Source of the DNA: Serripes groenlandicus
Lineage: Eukaryota; Mollusca; Bivalvia; Cardiida; Cardiidae
Direction of reading: 5' to 3'
DNA: 64,000 nt
NCBI GenBank assembly: GCA_031761405.1
Contig: JASEVX010000007.1
Location: 35,229,349 to 35,293,348, forward strand
Part shown: piece by piece, positions 48,890 to 57,400 of the stretch
Position numbering within the stretch: the first letter of the stretch is position 1
Layout: each line of letters begins with the position of its first letter
The notes under the pieces: model-generated
Database searches by the model: none
Told to the model about the DNA's origin: nothing
What the model saw: only the letters and a program-made list of their open reading frames with translations
Made by a program: the position numbers and the translations under genes

Positions 48890-51800
48890 CCTCCCTCTCT
48901 CCTTCTCTCTCTCTCTTTCTCTCTCTCTCTCTTTCTCTCTCTCTATCCCCTTCTCTCTCTCTATTATTCGATCTCCCTGTCCTTTTCTCTTTATATAACT
49001 CACATTGTTACTCCTCTCTCACCTATCACTATTTCTCTTTCCCATTTTCTCTCTCTCTCTATCATTCGCTCGCCCTCTCTTTTCATCGCATTGTGGGTTT
49101 CTTATATTTCAATAACAGGTGAGACTCTCTTATGTCTAACTTTTCACCCGCCCCCCCCCCCCCCCCCCCCAATTATATCTCTTATCTATTTATCTATATC
49201 TCTATCTCTCTCTTTCCACCTCTCTCTATATATGTATATGTCACTCTTTCAACTCTTTCTTTTACCAGTCTTTCCTCTCTTTCTCCTATCTCTAAGTCTC
49301 GGTCTCCCTCTTAGTTGGGATATAATATGCCGTCTGCGTTTTCCACAGAGGTGTAAAATCCTCCCGAATAGGAGCAACCTGTTTGTCGTGAGTTGTTTAC
49401 TCGTGTCGTCTGATGAAAGGATCTTGGTGGTTGAGTAGTAATGAGGTCAGGCAAATAGTACACTAAACAAGTGGTCAGAGGGGCTTGATCTGATCAATCG
49501 GCTAGTCATGCCGAGCCTTGGAAGCCTTTTTTCTTATGCTTAACTTTTTGTTATAAATGCTGTGAGTTTAAAATACGTTATCTTTGTATGTGGCTTTCCC
49601 AGAAGGCGGTGGCTTGGGTTAATCGGATTAAATAGATGTTTGATTGACGATTGTTAACTTTCCTATGGTAGTCCATGTTTGAACGGATACCTCATGAAAT
49701 ATCAGTTGCTCGATTTAATCTGTTCTAGACGAGTATGCCGGTAGTGTAACTTTGGAGTAGACCGTGTTGGATATCCCAAGAATATATGTCCCCTCGTTTG
49801 GATCTTTGGTGGGTGAGGGACACCACCGATGACATATCAAAACTAACAGAGCCAACCAAAAAAGAGCCAAGCGTGACCTTTCTGGTAAATCATATTCCGG
49901 TGACGAAAGTCACCGTTTTAGTTCTACTTTTCCCCGTTTTTTAGTTATTGAATCTACAGATGATAACAAAGGCATTACTACACTCTCTCTATGTGTTATT
50001 GTGAATTAATTATCATGCTTTATTAGAACTCCAAAATCAGTTAAAAGCTTTAAAACGATACTTTACTTGTTGACATTTCTTTTTAAAAACAATCTCTTAA
50101 ACTAAAAATTACCTGTCAAAATATATGCTCACCCTTAATTCATCAAAGGGTGTCATAAGATGCAGGGAACTTGGAAATTGTCAAACAACTGATGAAATTA
50201 CTGAACATTTAAAACGTTAAGGTGTTATAGATGTGAAACGTATGCAAATGTTCAGGGATTGTGCTTAAACTTTTTTACTTTTGATACGCCAAATTTTCCA
50301 AACGAAATCAAAATTTGTTACCAAATAGTCAACGTTGAAGAATCCCTTGCTCTGTGTTTAATGGCAACAGCTGGGACACCACGAGGATAACTGTAATGGC
50401 CCCCACATATATGGTAAATGTAATTATGTTGGAAATTATCACCAGTTATCTACCTGTACTAATATTGCTATATGTGCGAACTGTGGCCTTAATCATGCTG
50501 CAAGTTCGAAAGAATGTTCTTTTTGGCTTACACAAAAAGAAATACTTAATGTTAAGTATAAACAAATTGAGGATTTTTACTCAACAACAAAACAGTTAAG
50601 CTAGATTTAACGGAGACAACAGTTACGAATTTAAAACTAGACAAATTTCTGTCATTCCTGTAGTCAGTACATCGCCACCCTCACAAGAATGTACGACATA
50701 GCATCGCCTTTAGAAGGTTCTATCTCAGAAATGTTCTGACACCAGTTTACAGTTAAACCAATTTTGTCAAATGAACAACCCTCTACTACTTCCCATTATT
50801 CATTACCATCAATAAACAAAGCCATATCTGGAAATACTGCATCTTCTTCAAAACAAATTGAATCTCTTTCTAAACAAAATGAATCTTCTTGAAAGCGGAA
50901 TGAATCTTCTACTGTTGTAAACGTTTCAAAACATACAAGTAAATCACCTGATACCAATAAACCTTTAAATGTTACACCTAAAACAAACCAACAAAACAGA
51001 CCTAAGTCGAATCATTCTTAAAGCCAAAGCCCGATTATGTAGCCTTTGAGAAAAAAAGACCTAGACAAATTAAAGTATAATTATATAGACCTAGTGATTT
51101 TACACCTAAACGTAAGAACCGTTTTCAGCACTTGGATGAAATGGAGACACAGGAAACTTAGTCTCCCAGTTCATGGTGAGGTACGAAGGATGATTGGAAT
51201 CAAAATAATGATTCTTGGCAGACTTCGTTAGCTGAATCAAGATTTGTGAACCTGTTATACACGCAGATTTGCAATGAATTCCATTCTCCAGTGGAACTGT
51301 CGTTGATTTAAAGCCAATTGTGAGGAGTTGTCTCTTCTAGTTAATGAAAAGAAACCAGTAGATGTATGCTTACAAGAAACATTTTTAAAATATAATGATA
51401 GTCTTTCTCTTAAATACCATTCATGTTTCCATAAAACATCCGGTGCAAGTAATCTAGCGTGTGATGGGGTAGCAGTAGTTGTTAACAAATAGGTTCCCCA
51501 TAGCTAAGTATCACTTACTCTGCAAGCAACTGCGGTAATAATTTCATTGAGAAAAACAACAACCTATGTTCCGCTAAGTCAGCCTCTTGATACAGACAAG
51601 CTTGTGGCACTTATCAATCAGCTGCTAACACCTTGTTTGATAGTTGGTGACTTCAAGTCGCTTAATACGTTGCGGGGATGTAGTGACACCAATACACGGG
51701 ACCGACTATAAGAAGATTTCATTTTTAAGAATGACCTAAGTATTTCAAATGATAAATCTCACACCTACTTGCATTCTGCTAGTGGTTCTTATTCATCTCT

Positions 51801-54388
51801 TAATCTTTCTAGTTGTAGTCCTGATATATTTGTTGACTTTAAATGGAAGATATAAGACGCCCTTCATATTGGTGTTAATTTCCCTGTTATTATCACTGAA
51901 ACGGGGCCTTCTGTCCGAAACCATGGAGGCTCCACAAAGCAAATTGGAATTTATTCCAGATGTGATGTGGATTACTTCGGATGCTTTTGTAGATTGTGGT
52001 TATCCTACACAACTATTTACTTCGTTCATTTATCAGGCTGCTAAAGAGGCAGTTCCCCAAACTTCGACAATTCTAAAGCAGTCTGACAAACCTTGGTTTG
52101 ATGAGGATTGCAAAAAGGCTAAATGAACACGCAAATTGGCTCTCATGCAGGTTAACCTGAAACAACCCAGCAAAGTCATGTACACTTTAAAATAGCTTGT
52201 GCAAAAGCTCGAAAACTATAAAAACAAAGTAATCGTGCGTCTTGGCGACAGTATGTATTTAGATAAATTATAGATCATCTGTCAAGAAGACATGGAACAT
52301 GATAAGGACAATTAAAGGAAACAGTAGTTCTCTTAGAGTGAATCATCTGGACACCTCAGACGGAATCACAACATCAAAGAAGGATATTGCGAACCATTCG
52401 GCAGATTCATTTCAATAAAAATCGTCCACTTCAAACTATTCTCCAAAGTTTCAAAAATTTCAACAGCAAATTAGAAACGGAAACTAAACTTTAAATCAGA
52501 GAATGGAGAGGCCTACAATAAACCTTTTACTTTAACAATATTTAAAAAGAACTCTCAAGAAGTGCCATGATACTGCTGCGGCTTCAGATGATATGCACTA
52601 TCAACTAATTAAGGATTTACCTTTCCGTTCATTTTTTTTTTTTAATTTGACATTTAAAATCATGTTTGGCGTATGGGAATTCTCCCGAGGCCATCGTTAT
52701 TCCAGTTCCCAAACCTGGTACAAATGCAATTAATCCTGGAAACTATCATCCTATAGCCTTAACTAACTGTGTATGTAAAATATGGAAAGAATGGTGAACG
52801 ACAGCCTTGTTTGGTTTCTTGAAAAAGACAAACTCATTACTACTTTCCGGTCTGGTTTTCGAAAAACATGGAATCACTGTGGATCATTTGATATGTTTTG
52901 AAACTTTTATCAGAGAAGCATTCACTAAAAAGGAGCATGTTGTCTCCGTCTTCTTTGGCTATGAAAGTGCATATAACACTGCCAAGAAATATGGTATTAT
53001 GAATGACCTCTATGATTTTTGCTTAAGAGGTGGTGTTGATTATTTCATTTCTGCTTTTTTAAATGAACATCAGTTCAAAATTCGAGTTGGGGATACTTTT
53101 TTCTGATTCACATGAACAGGAAATGGTTGTTCCTTTCTGTAACAATTTTTGGTGTGAAGATTAGTAACATTATCAAATATGTTAACCCTGGATTGTATAT
53201 ATGGTGATGAATTCTGTATTTGTTACAGAGCAAAACATATGCACACGATTGAATGACAACTACAACTAGTTTTATATAATTTGCAAAAACCGTCAAACAC
53301 AAATGGCTGTAAATTTCTAAAAGCAAGACCACATGCATGTTCTTATGTCAACTTCGTAAACACCACCCTAATCCTAAGTTAACACTAGATGAAATTGTGC
53401 CTGAATTTAAATTCATGGTCTATTATTTGACGCGAAACTGACTTTTATTCCTCATTATAATTATCAAATGCCATTTTTTTTTAATCTTGCGTGTCTCATA
53501 TGGATTGGGGGAGTTGACTGTAAAGTCCTCTTGAGACTTTACAGGTTATTAATACGATCTAAAATAGACGATGCGTGTATCGTCTATTGCTCAGCACGAA
53601 ATTCATACATTGCAAAAACTTGATACCATTCACCAACAGGGTTTAAGGCTAGCCTTTGGCGCTTTTAGAACTTCTCCCGTTAAAAGCATTTATGTAGAAG
53701 TCAATGAACCATCCTTATATTTACGCCGTCAAATATTAGCTTTGCAGTATATCTTGAAACTCAAATATAACCTTTCAAACCCAACACATATAATTATCTT
53801 TAACCCGTTATACAAAGAATTGTTTTTAAAGGGACGGGTTATACCGCCTTTTGGTATCCGTTTCAGACCTGAAGTTGATCTTGAAGACATCGCGTAACAA
53901 AATATTCGGATGTTCCGCCTTTTACTCTAAATAGTCCAACATTCATTTATAATATTTTAATATTATTCATTATTAATATTTTTAAAAAGATTTAAGTGTT
54001 ATTTACGACTTTTTGAGTTTACCTTTGAACAATGGTCATTTAATTTGAGCTTTTGTAACATTTTTCTTTTAATACTTTGTTTAAGCGATACTTTACATAT
54101 CGCTACGAATCGAACGAATTTACCTAAATTTATTTAAGATTCTATTAGTTGTTTCTTGTGCATTTGCTCATATTTTTATCATGTATGTTAAGTCTTACAT
54201 ATTCATTTTGGGCTTATTTACTTATATCCTTTTTTACATTTGCTTAAATGCTGTTGTTTTCTATTAGTGTTAACCATTTACCGTTGTTAACGACTTTTTA
54301 TTTAACCGCCCAAAATTACCTTAAAACCTAATTCATTCCTTCTCTGTATTTGTCTGTCTCTATATATTTATATATTTATCTATCTCAC

Positions 54389-54482
<94 letters not shown>

Positions 54483-57400
54483 TTTTAACCTCATATCGGG
54501 TTTATGACCCCCTCTCTCTATCTGTCTATCTATCTCTCTATCCTCTATTTCTATCTTTTCACCTCATAGTGGGTTTCTGATTTCTCAACAACCATAAGTG
54601 TTCCTCCATCTTTGCAGATTTTATATTCTACGAAATTAACCGTTCCAGCACAGAGGTTGATTATGAAGATGTCACCGCCAGCAAGCACTCCTAGAGCACA
54701 GGCACACCAGGCTCTGTTATTGTTACATTCAATCAATCTCTCCTGAACCTGAAACACGAAATACGTGAGCTGCTAAGAAGGATGAAGACATGATTATGTA
54801 TTAGTAAATAAGAAACAAGCTTAAAAAAGAAGCTGTTCTCAACCACTTGTTTAGAAACGCAGCCATGTGTTTGCTTTTCGGGATTTCTAATTAAAACTGT
54901 TTACCTTCTACTGCCGAAATTTGATGCATTCATATGGTGAGGAACAGTAATGGAAACAGATGCATAGCTCAGCAGGACCTCTTCGTTTTTGCATAATAAT
55001 AATAATTAATTAGGTAAAAGAAGTATGATACAATTTTCCAGATATTCTGAATGTACAATTCACTATTGGGTGAACGGCTTTAAAATATTAATCAGAATAT
55101 GAAAACTATCTTACCATAATTCCATATTTCGTATTTCTGTACAACATGAAGTCTCCTGCCCTTTGGTTGTCGTAGCCGCTAAATAAAAACAAAATACAGA
55201 AGCATTATTTACCAAACGTTTGATACTATCTTTTACATAAAAAAACAATAATCGACTCTTTAACTAATATGCTTTATTTATCTTCTTTAATACATTATGA
55301 AAAGCATTCGTAACATCTATCTAACTAAAAGAATAATTTCAGCTCAGAGGAAATATAACCCAGCATAAGCAAATTTATCTATTTCAATTTCTTTTTTTTA
55401 AACGACACCTGTTTCCGAGAAGTCAATTGTCATTTCTATAGTGGAAACATTGAACTTGTATAAACTTGTTCATATAATCTGTTTCTATATATGAGTCACG
55501 CCTGGCGAAAAGCATAGTGTATTTAATATTAATCGCAATACATATGAAATGTCATAGACTTGCATTGGTCTATAGTGAAAAACGTTCTACAAAGGCCTCA
55601 AAGATTCTAGTACGTTTCGATAGTGAAGACCTGATTCAACTGCACGGAGGCGCAGATTAATCTAGATCTTCAGTGGTCGCCAAGTATCCAAGATCGAGCC
55701 GTATCCATTAATGAAAATGCAGTGTAGTTAGGACGCTCGGTTTTATAAATTATTACATCTTTGAAGCATTGAATAAGATTAAGCAAGTTATTTTGTATTT
55801 ATATTTGAGAAGTTTCTAGCAGCTTATTAAACCCACTTCAAACGTAAAAGTAATCACGATACAAATAAGAATCCTCACCATCCATCCCCCGTTCTCATAT
55901 GCGGATCTATATGTGAATAGCACTTTTTGTCCCGGTGAATTTCTGGGTTGATAACATTGACCTGAAACACAAAACTAAGCAGAATGTGAATGTCTCCTAC
56001 TGAACAATTTGTTTTCCCCAACAAGGTTTTAAGATCAGTATTAAGATTACACCTACACTACTTTAGATGTGTCGTGTTTTCTTTTCTCAATAGTTCGCCG
56101 AGCCCCGGTAGCTCAGTCGGTAGCGACGCGGGCTGTCAATCCAGGAGTTGTGTGTTCGAACCCCAGCTACTACATACTTTCCGACGTTTGACAAAAGTCA
56201 TTGTGACAAGCGTCATTCGTCTTTCACCAATGGCCTAACAGTCTATGTGGAAAAGCAGCAAGTTGCTTGGAAAGTACGTTGTGTGGAGTACTGGTGTGAG
56301 AAAACCAGGAAAACTATGAGTAGGTGAATTTGCCGCCGTGATATGACAAATTGTTGAAAACGGCGTTATACACCAATCAATCAATAAATCTCTCAAGAGT
56401 CCCCAAGTATACCATATTAAAAATCATAAAATCATATCCGTTCATCTTAAAAACCGAAATAACAGTGCACAGTACCGTCATAGGAAAATAAATAGACACG
56501 TTTTGTTTGTTTGTTTGTTTGTTTGGAGTTTAACGCCGCTTTCAACAGCTTTGGTCATATCACGGCGGTCAGTGCACCTACCCATGTTTTCCTGGCTTTC
56601 CCACACCAGTACTTACACAACATTCTTTCGAAGCCACTGACTACTTTCTCACATAAATCAGAGGTGAGAGGCAATGGAAAAATCGCCCGAAAGAATGTTC
56701 GCCACAACCGGGTATCGAACCCGTGACCTCCAGATCACGAGTAAATAGACACGTACATGCATGTTTGCGTTTTTCAAAAAGTAGATACGTTTTTGATATT
56801 GAGTTTGAAGAGAAAAAAAAATCTAAAGTCAAAGAATCAACACATTCATTCAATATTTACTTTACATTTAGTTTTATTAGCTCACCTATGCAAAAACTGC
56901 AAGGTGAGCTTTTGTGATCGCTCAACGTCCGTCGTCCGTCCGTTCATATTTTCCTACAAACGATTTCTCCTCCTAAACCAACTAACCAAATTCAAAATAA
57001 TTTTACAGGAATGTTCCTTGTGTGAATCTCTTTCAAATTTGTTCAAAGAATTCTATTCCATGCAGAACTTTGGTTGCAACGGCAACAAAAAAGGGGAAAT
57101 TAACCAAAACTTAAAAAATCTTCTTGTCTGAAAGTAGAACGCCCATGCCTTTGATATTTATAAATTATAGCCCTTGGTCAAAAATGATCCTATCCCCGGA
57201 GGTCACAGGCCTTTGATATTTGGTATGTAGCATCATCTAGTGGACCTCTACCAAGAGCGTTCAAATGATAGCCTTGGGATTAAAAATGACCCATCCCCTG
57301 GGGTCCCTTGTTTTACATAGCTTCATTTAGGGGAAACACTTTAAAAATCTTCTTGTCTAAAAGAAGACTGCCCAGGCCTTTAATATTTGGTATGTAGCAT

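Noticed and set aside
48656..49438. Long open frames on both strands over CT-rich DNA (up to 242 codons)
   Set aside because: They translate CT/GA microsatellites into Ser-Leu and Arg-Glu runs; low complexity, no start context, no homology pattern.
56094..56170. A functional tRNA gene at the SINE head
   Set aside because: A and B boxes are present but acceptor and anticodon stems do not pair, and the SINE body follows directly.
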